The translations under genes were made by a program, and so were the position numbers. DNA of 64,000 bases, taken from assembly GCA_013399855.1 (NCBI GenBank), contig VXAY01003846.1, positions 2,033,020-2,097,019 on the forward strand, in the 5' to 3' direction. The stretch's first letter is position 1. Every line of letters starts with the position of its first letter. Below the pieces are notes generated by a model. That model did not search any database and was not told the DNA's origin. It saw nothing but the letters and a program-made list of their open reading frames with translations. Shown piece by piece: positions 49,601 through 62,347 of this stretch. The DNA comes from Oxyruncus cristatus (lineage: Eukaryota; Chordata; Aves; Passeriformes; Cotingidae).

Positions 49601-51130
49601 ACATAATGCATAATTTTTCGGCTTGCTTCAAGTAGACCTGTATCTGCTTAAAGCAGAGTCACTATGTTCAATACTGACCACAGGTCTTAAGCTGGATACC
49701 CAGGAACTAAGGAATTCAAGAATGGCCAATGGAGTATTTAACTGGTGAGCAAGTGATACTCAAGATGTTTTGGCAGGACCAAAAAAGAGAATCTGCTCCT
49801 CTAGAATGGCATTTTAGCTTTCTTTTCCTTTCCAGGTTCTGAAACCTCTTAACCCAATGCTTCTTCCCAGTAACATAACAAATGTCTGTCTATGGACTTT
49901 CATTCTTCTTGTGTATTATAGGTTGTGTGAAGGAGGAACCCAAACCAAAATACCATAAACCTGCTGCTTTACTTCAGCCATTATTTGGAGAAGCAGATAA
50001 GTCATGCTGAGCTACCTGCTGTCAGACAGCGAACAGAAGAAAGATTCAGACATACAGTACAGCAGCTCAGTTTGTTGGACCCTGTAATGTACTCCTTGCT
50101 TAGAAAAGATCTTGAGAGATTCTTTGTACTTCTCTGAGCATCTCCGTGAGGCAACAGGCAGAAAGGGTGATGTGTATGAAGGTGGCAGTGGTTAAGGTAG
50201 AAAAACTTCAAGGAGACGGGCTGCAGGAAGGAGAGGGAAATAGCGATGCAGAGAGGACAGATCGTAGAGATAAAGGAGCATAAGCAACCTTTCGTTTGTT
50301 CATTGAGGACCAGATGAAAGCATATGTATCTGCATGTGCTTTTTATGTTACTAGAAAGGCAGCTCTACAGATGTTTTTGTAGAGGAAGCATACAAGCTCA
50401 CCAGAGTTTAAGAGTTTAGAAGCCAAAAGTGGTTCACTTACAGAACACCTGTAAATATCACATATTTGGATAATGAACTGTATACAGTCATTAACCTGGA
50501 ATCATTTAGAGCACATGCTGTTAAAAAATGGAGAATAGGAAAGAAGAAAGTAATCTTGGAAGAAAAACCTCTTGATAACTAAAAATGGCAGGGTTAATTG
50601 TCAGGTGCACTGGGATAATAAAAATGTGAAATATTAGAGAAACAGGATGCAGACATGCTGCTTTCCTACAATTTTCCACCGTACCTTTAGAATTTACGTG
50701 AATTTGAAAGCATCAGAAGCATCCTGTAGTTTTTTAGTGTGACTTTGGTGGAGACTATTTTCTGTGGATATGCATAATATTATTCAGTGGGTGTTCCTCT
50801 CTATTCTAAGTACCTGCTCCATCATCTTTCCGAGGCTGCTGTTTTGACAGCGGCTTGTCAGTATTGCTACACATTTGACATACCATGCCAAAATCTAGAT
50901 TTAAGATGGAAACCTACACACTGTGCTGAATAATTGAAACATCAGCAACGAACAATTTCTTTTTCCACATCATATTTTAACTCCTTTCATACAGTGAACA
51001 ATTGTTCTGTCATTTAGATGTATGATATTCATATACTTCTGTGCCAAGCCTCAAGATCGGATGCCTTTCTAGAATACATTTTTTATTCAAATAAAAAAAA
51101 TCTTCCTAAGCAAAATATAATAGCTTGTAA
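46652..51130. other. Intronic stretch, no gene
   Basis: AT-rich intron sequence with only short chance frames and an A-run near 46954. A mildly GC-richer block at about 48740-49020 was not assignable to any family. Confidence 0.55.
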
Positions 51131-51217
51131 TGTAATGAGGGTTGAACTACATGTTCTGGTAATCCCTTGTGGCCATAAATCCTATGAGTGAATAAATGAA
51201 TTCTATGAATGAATGCA
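51131..51217 (+). mobile_element. CR1 LINE tail fragment
   Basis: TGTAATGAGGGTTGAACTAC, then AATCCCTTGTGGCC and a degenerate ATGAATTCTATGAATGAATG tail, correspond to the last bases of CR1 ('gggttggactagatgatct', 'cccttccaac', ATTCTATGA octamers). Heavily diverged and 5'-truncated. Confidence 0.65.
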
Positions 51218-54200
51218 ATGTTGAATTTCTAGCCTTAATCTAGTAAGAGATTAAGATGCACAGTGGTAAATTGAATTAGGCATTGTGATCCTCAATGAAG
51301 ATTCTCCTACACTGTACTTTTATGCATATTTTTTTCTTCATCAGATAATTTTAATATTAATTTACTTCAATATGACTAAATAAATAAATATGAATCAAGA
51401 ATTATTTTTCTAAATTTTGGACTTCTTTATATTTGTATTATCTCATGATAAATATTCCCATAAGGAACAAACTAGAATGTATTAGTTTTTTAGATTTATT
51501 TTGTGTTTTGGTTTTTTTTCTATTATATAACTACTAAGCATAGTCTAGGATGTAGAGTATGCCCTTGTTTTCTTCATCATCTTTATAAAGTTATGGTATG
51601 GCTGCACATGAGATGAGCATCCTCCTCAGACATACTGTTCCTCAAAGTGAGATTGCACAGGGTGGGAAGTCACAAAGTTCTTCCCTTCCAGATCCTCAGA
51701 ACAGCAGGGTTGAGTACTTCAGTGCCTAAATTTCAGTGGTCCCATTGAAAATAAAATGTGCAGCCTACCTCCTAATATTGACCACTTTTTTCCAGTTGTT
51801 GGAGACTGAGATGAAACCAGTGATACTGTCAAATCTAAGCATCAATAAAGGGAACAAATGTAAAATAATACCTGAAACACAGCTAATATTTGTAATATAT
51901 TTTTCAGTAATATATTTCTTTACATCATAACATCAATATTGCATATTTTTATCAACAAAGTTTGGCATTTTGTTTATTTTTTCTTTGCCAGTAACTCCAT
52001 GAAACTAGCTGTTGTTTTAGATCAAAGTAAATGCTGATTAACGCTGTGTAACAAAAATTCCCACTGACAAAGAGAAATCCCTCCCAAAAGCTTTAATAAG
52101 TCATCTATGTAGACTTTTGTCAAATAACCTGCTCTACCAATTTTAAAATTGCTTATAGCATGAGATGTGCATGCATGTCACTGTGTTACTGGACTGTGAA
52201 AGATAAGACCTCTAACTCAACCCTTCTGCTTTCTTGTCTCCTCAAACATTCATTGTGTGTGTGATAGCCCCACAGCAGCCTGTTTGGGTGTAGTAGAACT
52301 TCTTTTTGCTTTGCCTGTATTAGTTGATACATTTTTTCTTGAAACAGGAGTTGTATGTAATCTCTGTCTTCTCCTGTAATGTAGGAAGCCTGAGTGGTTT
52401 TGTTTATTTCAAAACTATTTTGGCTGTGCATCCTTTTTGCCAGAATTAAAGTTGAGAAAGGATCATGGGAGAATAGTCTTGTGAAAAGCACTTAGGTGGA
52501 CAGTACTTGAATTGTAAATGAATAAAGTGGCCTCATTGTTTGTGTGATTATAACAGCCCATTATACAGGGAGGTACTAACAGTTTCTCAGAACAATGCAC
52601 AATATGACCAATACTATGCAGCTGTAGGGAAAATGAATCAGGACTATGTCATTTTCTGCTAAGTGAAAGGACAGACGCTGTATTTTTGCTAACTTCTTTA
52701 AAGAAAAAAGTGTGTACCAACCATAAACTGATTCTGTCAAGGATAACTAGACTTTATTAATTACATAGTTTATCTTCAGAGTAGCTCATGGGGGTTATCT
52801 AACCTCCACATTTAAATCACCTTTCTGTTATTCCTGCTGTCGAGTACCTGCAAATTAAACTTTTTTTATTTGATTTTATTTATGAGAAAAAACCCTTTAT
52901 TTTTTTATGCCAAGAGTATCAGTCTCTTTCAAAATCCAGCTGTAGCTGTGATCCAAGAACAGCATATAGTTAATTTGATTATTTTACTTTAGAGGTTAAT
53001 GCATCCAACAGTCTGTATGAAGTCTGAGGAGAACACTGAATGGAAAATAGATAGCTTTTTGCAACACATCAGATTGCATCACATTGTGCTTCATACTTGT
53101 ACCCCTAAGTTAATTCCAAAATCCCTCTCACTTGTAGAGAGCATCTTTTAAGGTTCCATGGTGGTCAAATATAGATCAAGAAGTAGACCCTACACATGCA
53201 GTACTAAGATCTAGATTTAATTCCAGATAACACAAAGGATTAATATTTAGCATGAGCATTGCTGTATTTCCCCAGGCCTTCTGACTCTAGTGGGTGATTA
53301 TTAGTTGCCATAGAAAGTTGCACACATGGATACATATGTTTCAAAGGTTGATTTGACCCTCTGACCCAACCAGATTATTTCCGCACAGTAGTTCTGTTGA
53401 GGGTGTGAGCATCTTGGCTATGGGACTGCCTTGGGGCTGGCAGATTTCCCAGCAGTGTAAACCTGAGCTTCTCTAGGATGTGGTACTAGTGAGTGGTGTG
53501 GTACAGGTTTGACCCCTTCCTTCACTGTGTGGTTACAGTTACGAGAAGCAGATGTGGTCTTTGGAAAGTTTTCCTTACAGTCTCTCATTTCTTGTAGCAA
53601 TTTACTGAGATTCAAGTGAATTTAAGGCAAACTATTGATATTCTCTCTACTGGGAAAAGTAAAATATTCAAATCCTCCTTTATTTTCTTTTTAATTTCTT
53701 TAATTTCTTTTTTTCCCCAAGAATTCTTTGGGAGTTAGGCCAATGTTTATTTATGCCTGTGGGTTGTCTTGCAAGGACTCGGTCCAGCTTAGTGGTTTGT
53801 TTTAATGGGATTTACAGTTGCTGTTACTATCAATCACAAATTTACTTTCTGACTCTTTTCCAAAATCTTCCTCTAGCTTTAGTTTGCCCTTCAGCCAAAA
53901 ATGGCAGCCTTAACAAGCCTACTTCTGTGTATTTGTGGGTATAATTTTGATTTTCAAGTTCTAAGCTACCATGTAGTTTTGGTGTTCTATGAGTAATTTG
54001 TTACAGTTTTGAATCTTTCTGCGGACAAGTTTGTTTGGTCAAATGGGCTTGTACGTCAATAGTTCTCATCTTGTAGCTGGTGGGAAAGACTGAAGACCAT
54101 TTTGTTGATGGTATTCAATGATGTAATGTCTCATGAGATCAACAAGAATTCAAGAGAGCCTCTCATGAGTCCTTATGAAGCAGGTGGTTGTATGAGATGC

Positions 54201-57200
54201 CTGAGGTTGTGCAGGATATTCAAGGCTAGGAAATGGTTAAATTATTTTGCTCAGAGGAAGCACACTAGTGCCTTTTTTTTCCTTTATCTGCCTGATACCC
54301 TTTACTCTTCTTTCACAGTATTTAAATGAAGGCACATAAAAACCTGTTAAAGAATTTTGGATTTTCTTAACTATGTTGATTGGGCTTTGGTCTGAAACAT
54401 TCAGAATCAGCTCCCTTTTTCTGCTGAAATGCTGAATTGCCTTGTATGATACTCAGTATGGGTTTCTTCCAGGCAGTTTCTTAGTTTTTGTTTATTTCTT
54501 CTTCGATATCCCGAAGTTTTTAATTCATTTATTCAGTCTTGTGGATTGAATAATAATTGGATTATGTTGTTGGGGTTTTACTTTGGAGAATACAAGCATA
54601 ACTTTTATTTTTTGCTAGAAATGAAGTAGTCTTCTTCAAAATAAAAATACAGTTTCTTCCCAAAAGGTACTGGGTTTGAAATCCCCAGCAGACAGAACAG
54701 GTTCTGACTCCACAGCCCTTCCTGGTCATGAAGGGCACGTTATATCTAGTGACTGTGATTCTATTTAGTATGAGAGAGTCAAAGGGAGGAAGAATGCCAT
54801 TTTTTTCCTGGGTTTTGTGTGTGGTGTCTGGCAATATAGGTGTCTATTGAGTGTCTCTTAATCATGTCAGCTGCACTGAGCTCTCTGATATGGAGGTGTC
54901 TGCTTTCTCCACCAGGGCTGAGGATAGGTCAGTCGTGCCAGGACTGGAGCAGCCTGCTCCAGCCTGCACAGACCTGTAGGTGCACCAACAAAGAAGTTTA
55001 GAACCACAGGACCCAAGAGCCTGTGGATATAATCCACTACCACATCAAATAGTGATCCAGGATGGAAAGATCACAGTTTTCAATTTAAAAAAATGAAAAA
55101 TTTTACTTCAGTCCTTTTCAGTCGAGCCCTAACTCATGGGTTTGTTTCTTGTGAATACATAAAGTTTATGTTGGCATCAGTCACCTGAACTGTAGCCACG
55201 TTATTCATTTCAGAACAATGGAAATCTCTGTGTATAATCAAATGGAAAAACAACTAGTGAAAAAATAAATATATCAGAATTCCAGGAGAATGCATGTGAA
55301 AGCAAGGAATAATAGCTCTGAAAATTTCATTAATGAAAATCAAAGCTGAATATGGATAATGGGAAAATCAAACCTCAATGCTGATAATAGTGAAGGAATA
55401 GAGGCAAAATAATGCAGACAAAAGTTTTTGAAGAGACTATTTGGCTTCCATTAAGCTTGTCTATTGGGCTCCATTACTTTACAATATAGTCAAAACTAGT
55501 AAATAGCAGTTTTTGTTGAATATCAACAGTAAGGTGACTTAATTGAATTTGCTGTAAAGGACACAATCTTCATTGTTCAATTTAACGATTAAATTGCAAA
55601 GCTCGCATTGATGCTCTATTACATTTGAACATGAAGAGCAGCTGTACGGTGAAAAGCACAAAGTCGATCTTCAAAATGGTGTCTCCAACAGAGACAGTCA
55701 AGGAAAGAGCTTGTAGAAGTCTCTAAGCTCAAAAATGCTGCAGAAAAAGTGAGTATAGTTATGCAAGGTCTGAAGCCAGAAAATGAAATTAACTGAGCAG
55801 GTTTAAAGCAAAAATAGCTACTTACAGTTGTTGGTGAGTAAAAATGGTGTATAATGTGTTGTTTCTAAGATGATGTAGGTACGAAAATCTTATCTAGGTT
55901 CAGAAAGCATTTATAATAATTCGTGGAGGAGAACTCTATAAAGAACTCATCAGTGCAAAGATTCAGCTTGTCTTCAGGAAGTCTATAAGCTGTAGTTTGC
56001 TGGAAAACGAGAGTGTCTTGGGAGAGTGTGACCAAATACTTGTCTTTCCATTTTTGTCCTCTTCTGTTACTGTCAAGGCAGGTTTCAGACTGCATGGATT
56101 ATTAGTTAGAACCCCTCAGCCATTCTGATGCTGCTGTTCATCTCTTTAACTCTTCTTTATAGTTATGAGTCCAATATGATACAGAAGAAACACCACCAAA
56201 AAAGTAGAAAATCTCTTAGTTGTACAAGTAAGTTATGTATGGAGTATGCTCATGAAGTAGACTCCTACTGCCTAGTTTAAAACCTATTTATGTTTTCTAT
56301 TCATCCTGCATAAATTTAGAGATCAGTACTACCCTCAAGCATTACCATGCATTTGGCTTTATGCATGCAGTATGCGCAGCTTTATCTATTGCAAAATATT
56401 AAAAGAAAAAAACATTTTTTTTTCCTAGTTGAATTTGTAGAGGAAGAAATTCCAATGGTTTCTTCTATGACTTTTCTACATAACTTGAAACACAAATTTT
56501 GAGACTGTGCTTATGGACACTCATACGGGTCATTGACATATAAAATCAAGTTTTCTTGATTTTTAAAAATTGTAAAGGTGTTTTTCACTCTAGTAGAAAT
56601 TTAGGATACCTCAGGAAGAATTTTTTTATCTCTTGACTAATCTAGTTTTATCCACCTTTTAAAGCTTATTTTGATTGAAGAGAGTGCTTTCAATCGCACA
56701 ACTTGCTCATTTGTGCACACGTACTATGGTCTAATTTGTTCTGGGCGTATGCCTCAACCTTTGTTCTCCATGTGTCTATAGCCTTAATTATCTCATAAAT
56801 TACTTTGAAGTCTCCAGGTGTAACCTTCCTATCCAAAGTGATACTTAGTTTTTATTTATTGCTGTAGGGGCAAAAATGAGGCTACAGAATGTGAGTAGAC
56901 ACAAATTGCTGACCACACATCTCCAAAAGAGGCTGAGCAGCAATTATGTTCTGTAGGTTGTCCTTTGAACCAGCACAGCCTTTTTCTGTAGTTTTTTTTA
57001 ATCTATAATCAGTCTTTGAGGTCAGAAATAAGCCTAATGTTGGCTCAGTAGCAGTAGGGATCATTCATTGCCTGTGATCTTTTGTTTTGTTTGAGATTGC
57101 TTTCTCTTTCCACTGTGTGATTTAAGTGCTTCTATACCTTAAGCTTCAGTTCCCCACTATATCTGATGTTTAGGACACTATCCTTTGAATGTATTCACCA

Positions 57201-58254
57201 GACTGAGAACAAGTTCCTGCAGACTTTATGTATTATCCCTATGCTGCTTCTTCTTGTATCCAGTCTGCTCTGTTGACTTTTAACAGCACTTTAATGCAAC
57301 TCAGGTGCTTTTCTTTGAGCGTTCCAAGCAATTGTCTGGACAAAACTGTATGGGTTGATAGTGAGGACTTATTTGTGCCCTCCCTGTGCTTCTTGAATGG
57401 TTAACTTTGCATATAATGTGTACTTAGATGTTACGGAACGTACCCAAGGCATGGAGATATTTGATGCAGAGTGAGTTGGGTGATATCATGAAATGAATAA
57501 TAACTGTCTATTTTTTTCTTCTGTTGTGTTACCTGCCCATTTGCTGTTTGTCCTGTGAGAAGATTCCTCCAAGTTAGGTAGCTGAATCAGAGCTGAAATC
57601 CATCAGAAAGTGCAGAGAGATTTATATGAGTGTAAGCTTTGTTTTCCATTACTTTTGAAGATCAAATCTGTAGTATTAGGCACCAAACCCAGGAGAAAGT
57701 ATTTTGTGTAAAAAAACCCCAAATATTCCCAGGTTTTGATTAAGAACCATTCTATGCAATTTCTTTAATAAGACATTTAAAGGAAATGTGGCCAACCTTC
57801 TTAACTAATGTATTGCATATACTGAGCTTTTTAAATGGTACATGTATCTTTCAGAGTTAGCATTTTTATACCATGCAGTATTAGAAAGTTTAATTATGAA
57901 TGTCCATTTTTATATAGTAGTTTCCTCTGAAAGGTATGATGAACATCTGTTCCTTCTGGTAAAACAAAGTTTGGAAATATTTTGAAAATATTTTAAAGGT
58001 ATCAGGTGTCAAAAAAAATTAAAATATGTGTTTGAAAAATTATAAGGGACTTTGGATTATCAAATTCATTCTTCCCAAATTTCTTGGCAAGGGGGGATAT
58101 GTAGAGATGCAACGTGAAATTAGATTAGTTCAGTTGCTGGTAATGGATATACATGCACTTGAGACAGGGAAAGGAATTATAATCTGCTCTGGAACGACTC
58201 TATTATCTTCAAAGGAAGTGAAGCACTTCCATAATCATTTACTTAACTGAAGAA
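51218..58254. other. Intronic stretch, no gene
   Basis: AT-rich unique intron sequence with scattered T- and A-runs. A slightly GC-richer patch near 54860-55000 has no family match. Nothing else was recognised. Confidence 0.55.
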
Positions 58255-59061
58255 TTTTAACTGATCTTGTTTAAAGAGATTTGTGATATTGAGTTTAAAT
58301 GTGATTCTTCCCTTCCTTACTTGATCTATACTGCTACACATCCTCTCCTGCTGCTGGGAACACGAAGGAAAATTTCGTAATGACCATATGCAATTAGCTC
58401 TCACTGTTTCTCTTAGCTTGTTCAAAGAAAACCAAGTCTTAAAGGAATAAACAGCACCTGATTGGCTTTTGTGACACTTCTTTTGCTAATTGTAACTGTC
58501 TCTGCCCTCTCACAAAATAATGTCAGTATGTGTAACAGTAAAGAGGTTGTTTGCTCGTGACATACAATATCAGTTACTTGGTATTTAGGTAATACTGCAA
58601 GTGGTGCATGATTTTAATAAGCAAGTAAGGAAATAAATGGAAACTCACTTTGCCTCCTGTTTGTCTCCCTAGTAATATTTATGTTCTGGTTACAAGACTT
58701 AAGAACTTGTTTTATATTTCATTTTAAATTGATTAATTTTATAAGTAAATATTTGAAGTGGGGCATGCTTGAACTCTATTGCTTTACTTCTATCAAGGAT
58801 CATAAATACACAATAGAGTTAGTAATTAAAATGTTACAATTCTGTTTGGGTCCTCTTCATGGCAACATATGCAAATAATTAGTAACAAAGAAGATAAAAA
58901 GACCATTCTAATTATATAAGCTGTAGCAACAAGAGCTTTTATTAAAACATAATATGAGCATGATGAGAAAGGTACGAGAGGGCTGATTCTGTGCCACTGA
59001 CCAAACAGCTCTTCATTTGAGCCCTGTGGAAGAATCTAGATCTAAACTTTTTAAAACATTT

Positions 59062-60221
59062 TGCATCATGATTGATGGAGAAACTTCAGCATCATGGGAC
59101 AACATGGGCTGGCACATACAGTCCAGAAAGTTCCTACAGGTTATTGAAGATAACTTTTTGATGGAAGTGGTGGAGGAGCCAACAAGGAACGGTGTGTTGC
59201 TGGACCTCGTACTAACAAACCGGGAGGGACTGGTTGAAGCTGTAAAGGTTGGGAGCAGCCTTGGTGACCGCAAGATAGTGGAGCTCAGGATCCTATGTGG
59301 GGGAAGCAAAACAGTAAGCAGGACTAGAACCCTGAACTTCCAGAGAGCTAACTTTGGTCTCCCCAGGAACCTGCTTAGAGAAGTCCTATAGGAAAGGCTC
59401 TCAAAGAGAAGGGGGTCCAAGAGAGCTGGTAATTATTTGTGCATGATTTCCTCCAAGCTCAAGACCAGTGTATCCCCACGATGAAGAAATCAGGCAAAGG
59501 AGGTAGGAGACCTGCATGGCTGAGCAGGAAGCTCCCACTAAATCTCAAATGCAGGAAAGAAATTTATGGGATGTGGAAAAAGGGACAGACCACATGGGAG
59601 GACTATGGAAACATTGTCAGAGTATGCAAAGATATGATGAGGAAGGCCAAGGCCCACTTGGCATTGAGTCTGGCAAAGGACATCAAGGGCAAGAAGGGTT
59701 TCTACAAATATATCAGCAGCAAAAGGAAGAATAGGGGAAATGTGAGGCTGCTGCTGAATTAGATGGGTGTCCTAGTAATGGAAGACACAGAGAAGGCAGA
59801 ATTACTGAATGGCTTCTTTGCCTCAGTCTTTGCTGCTGAGAATGGCTCTCAGGAGTCCCAGACCTCAGAGGTAAGAGAAGAAGGCCAGAGAAAGAAACCG
59901 ATTCCTGGTTGCAAAGGGTTGGCTTAGGGGTTGGCTAGACAGACTAAACACTCATAAATCCGTGGGCCCTGATGGGATGCACCCACAGGTGCAGAGGGAG
60001 CTGGCATATGTGACTCTGTCACTCTCCATCATCTTTGAAAAATCACGGAGAACAGGAGAAGTGCCTAATAATTCGAGGAAGACCAATGTTTACTCCCATC
60101 TTCAAAAAGAGCAAGAAGGAGGACCCTCAAAACTACTGACCAGTCAGCCTCACCTCCATCCCTGGAAAGGTTGATGTAGCAGGGCATTTTGGAGGTCATC
60201 AACAAGATGTAGAAGAAAAGA
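59062..60221 (+). pseudogene. CR1 LINE ORF2 fragment, frameshifted (copy 1)
   Basis: The translation shows CR1 ORF2 in order. First is the end of the endonuclease domain (FLQVIEDNFL, EEPTRNGVLLDLVLTNREGL in the 59017-59391 frame). Next is the linker region in a different frame at 59439-59762 (GRRPAWLS, EIYGMWKKGQTTWEDYGN, FYKYISSKRK). The start of the reverse transcriptase follows in a third segment at 59962-60174 (MGPDGMHPQV, SIIFEKS, RRTGEVPN). Frame changes and stops make it non-functional. The endonuclease start, the RT catalytic core and the 3' UTR are absent; the element gives way to (ATCT)n at 60222, an unusual 3' truncation for a LINE that normally loses its 5' end. Confidence 0.93.

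Positions 60222-60300
<79 letters not shown>
60222..60300. repeat. (ATCT)n microsatellite, copy 1, ending at N
   Basis: 79 bases of perfect tetranucleotide repeat follow the CR1 body and end at the single N. It equals the tract of copy 2 in length. Confidence 0.97.
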
Positions 60301-60301
60301 N
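60301..60301. other. Single-N assembly junction
   Basis: One N separates the (ATCT)n end of copy 1 from the start of copy 2. As at 42306, the sequence to the right restarts upstream of the left side, the mark of a contig join with unmerged overlap. Confidence 0.9.
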
Positions 60302-61108
60302 TTTTAACTGATCTTGTTTAAAGAGATTTGTGATATTGAGTTTAAATGTGATTCTTCCCTTCCTTACTTGATCTATACTGCTACACATCCTCTCCTGCTG
60401 CTGGGAACACGAAGGAAAATTTCGTAATGACCATATGCAATTAGCTCTCACTGTTTCTCTTAGCTTGTTCAAAGAAAACCAAGTCTTAAAGGAATAAACA
60501 GCACCTGATTGGCTTTTGTGACACTTCTTTTGCTAATTGTAACTGTCTCTGCCCTCTCACAAAATAATGTCAGTATGTGTAACAGTAAAGAGGTTGTTTG
60601 CTCGTGACATACAATATCAGTTACTTGGTATTTAGGTAATACTGCAAGTGGTGCATGATTTTAATAAGCAAGTAAGGAAATAAATGGAAACTCACTTTGC
60701 CTCCTGTTTGTCTCCCTAGTAATATTTATGTTCTGGTTACAAGACTTAAGAACTTGTTTTATATTTCATTTTAAATTGATTAATTTTATAAGTAAATATT
60801 TGAAGTGGGGCATGCTTGAACTCTATTGCTTTACTTCTATCAAGGATCATAAATACACAATAGAGTTAGTAATTAAAATGTTACAATTCTGTTTGGGTCC
60901 TCTTCATGGCAACATATGCAAATAATTAGTAACAAAGAAGATAAAAAGACCATTCTAATTATATAAGCTGTAGCAACAAGAGCTTTTATTAAAACATAAT
61001 ATGAGCATGATGAGAAAGGTACGAGAGGGCTGATTCTGTGCCACTGACCAAACAGCTCTTCATTTGAGCCCTGTGGAAGAATCTAGATCTAAACTTTTTA
61101 AAACATTT

Positions 61109-62268
61109 TGCATCATGATTGATGGAGAAACTTCAGCATCATGGGACAACATGGGCTGGCACATACAGTCCAGAAAGTTCCTACAGGTTATTGAAGATAA
61201 CTTTTTGATGGAAGTGGTGGAGGAGCCAACAAGGAACGGTGTGTTGCTGGACCTCGTACTAACAAACCGGGAGGGACTGGTTGAAGCTGTAAAGGTTGGG
61301 AGCAGCCTTGGTGACCGCAAGATAGTGGAGCTCAGGATCCTATGTGGGGGAAGCAAAACAGTAAGCAGGACTAGAACCCTGAACTTCCAGAGAGCTAACT
61401 TTGGTCTCCCCAGGAACCTGCTTAGAGAAGTCCTATAGGAAAGGCTCTCAAAGAGAAGGGGGTCCAAGAGAGCTGGTAATTATTTGTGCATGATTTCCTC
61501 CAAGCTCAAGACCAGTGTATCCCCACGATGAAGAAATCAGGCAAAGGAGGTAGGAGACCTGCATGGCTGAGCAGGAAGCTCCCACTAAATCTCAAATGCA
61601 GGAAAGAAATTTATGGGATGTGGAAAAAGGGACAGACCACATGGGAGGACTATGGAAACATTGTCAGAGTATGCAAGGATATGATGAGGAAGGCCAAGGC
61701 CCACTTGGCATTGAGTCTGGCAAAGTACATCAAGGGCAAGAAGGGTTTCTACAAATATATCAGCAGCAAAAGGAAGAATAGGGGAAATGTGAGGCTGCTG
61801 CTGAATTAGATGGGTGTCCTAGTAATGGAAGACACAGAGAAAGCAGAATTACTGAATGGCTTCTTTGCCTCAGTCTTTACTGCTGAGAATGGCTCTCAGG
61901 AGTCCCAGACCTCAGAGGTAAGAGAAGAAGGCCAGAGAAAGAAACCGACTCCTGGTTGCAAAGGGTTGGCTTAGAGGTTGGCTAGACAGACTAAACACTC
62001 ATAAATCCGTGGGCCCTGATGGGATGCACCCACAGGTGCAGAGGGAGCTGGCATATGTGACTCTGTCACTCTCCATCATCTTTGAAAAATCACGGAGAAC
62101 AGGAGAAGTGCCTAATAATTCGAGGAAGACCAATGTTTACTCCCATCTTCAAAAAGAGCAAGAAGGAGGACCCTCAAAACTACTGACCAGTCAGCCTCAC
62201 CTCCATCCCTGGAAAGGTTGATGTAGCAGGGCATTTTGGAGGTCATCAACAAGATGTAGAAGAAAAGA
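61109..62268 (+). pseudogene. CR1 LINE ORF2 fragment, frameshifted (copy 2)
   Basis: Same endonuclease-end, linker and RT-start segments as copy 1, in frames at 61064-61438, 61486-61809 and 62009-62221, with the same frame changes. One of the six differences changes an Asp codon to Tyr in the linker (61726). If the block duplication is an assembly artefact, this and copy 1 are one locus seen as two alleles. Confidence 0.92.

Positions 62269-62347
<79 letters not shown>
62269..62347. repeat. (ATCT)n microsatellite, copy 2
   Basis: 79 bases of perfect ATCT repeat between the CR1 body and unique intron DNA. Confidence 0.97.

Larger units (their letters stand above)
58255..60300. repeat. 2046-bp duplicated block, copy 1
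   Basis: This block repeats at 60302-62347 with a constant offset of 2047, the single N accounting for the extra base. By eye the copies differ at only six sites, at 59630, 59679, 59795, 59832, 59902 and 59928, and there is no length difference. Copy 1 is continuous on its left with unique intron; copy 2 is continuous on its right. The block contains about 0.8 kb of unique intron, a CR1 piece and an (ATCT)n tract. Confidence 0.95.
60302..62347. repeat. 2046-bp duplicated block, copy 2
   Basis: Second copy of 58255-60300, identical over about the first 1.37 kb and differing at six sites between 61677 and 61975. It ends at the last unit of (ATCT)n and is followed by unique intron (AAAACACTTTCTGAG). 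Confidence 0.95.

Noticed and set aside
59013..59420. 135-codon minus-strand frame in the CR1 (and its twin at 61060-61467)
   Set aside because: It is antisense to the clearly CR1-like endonuclease frame and has no family match.
60222..62347. CRISPR-like array from the ATCT tracts
   Set aside because: The tracts are plain tetranucleotide microsatellites without spacers, in an animal genome.
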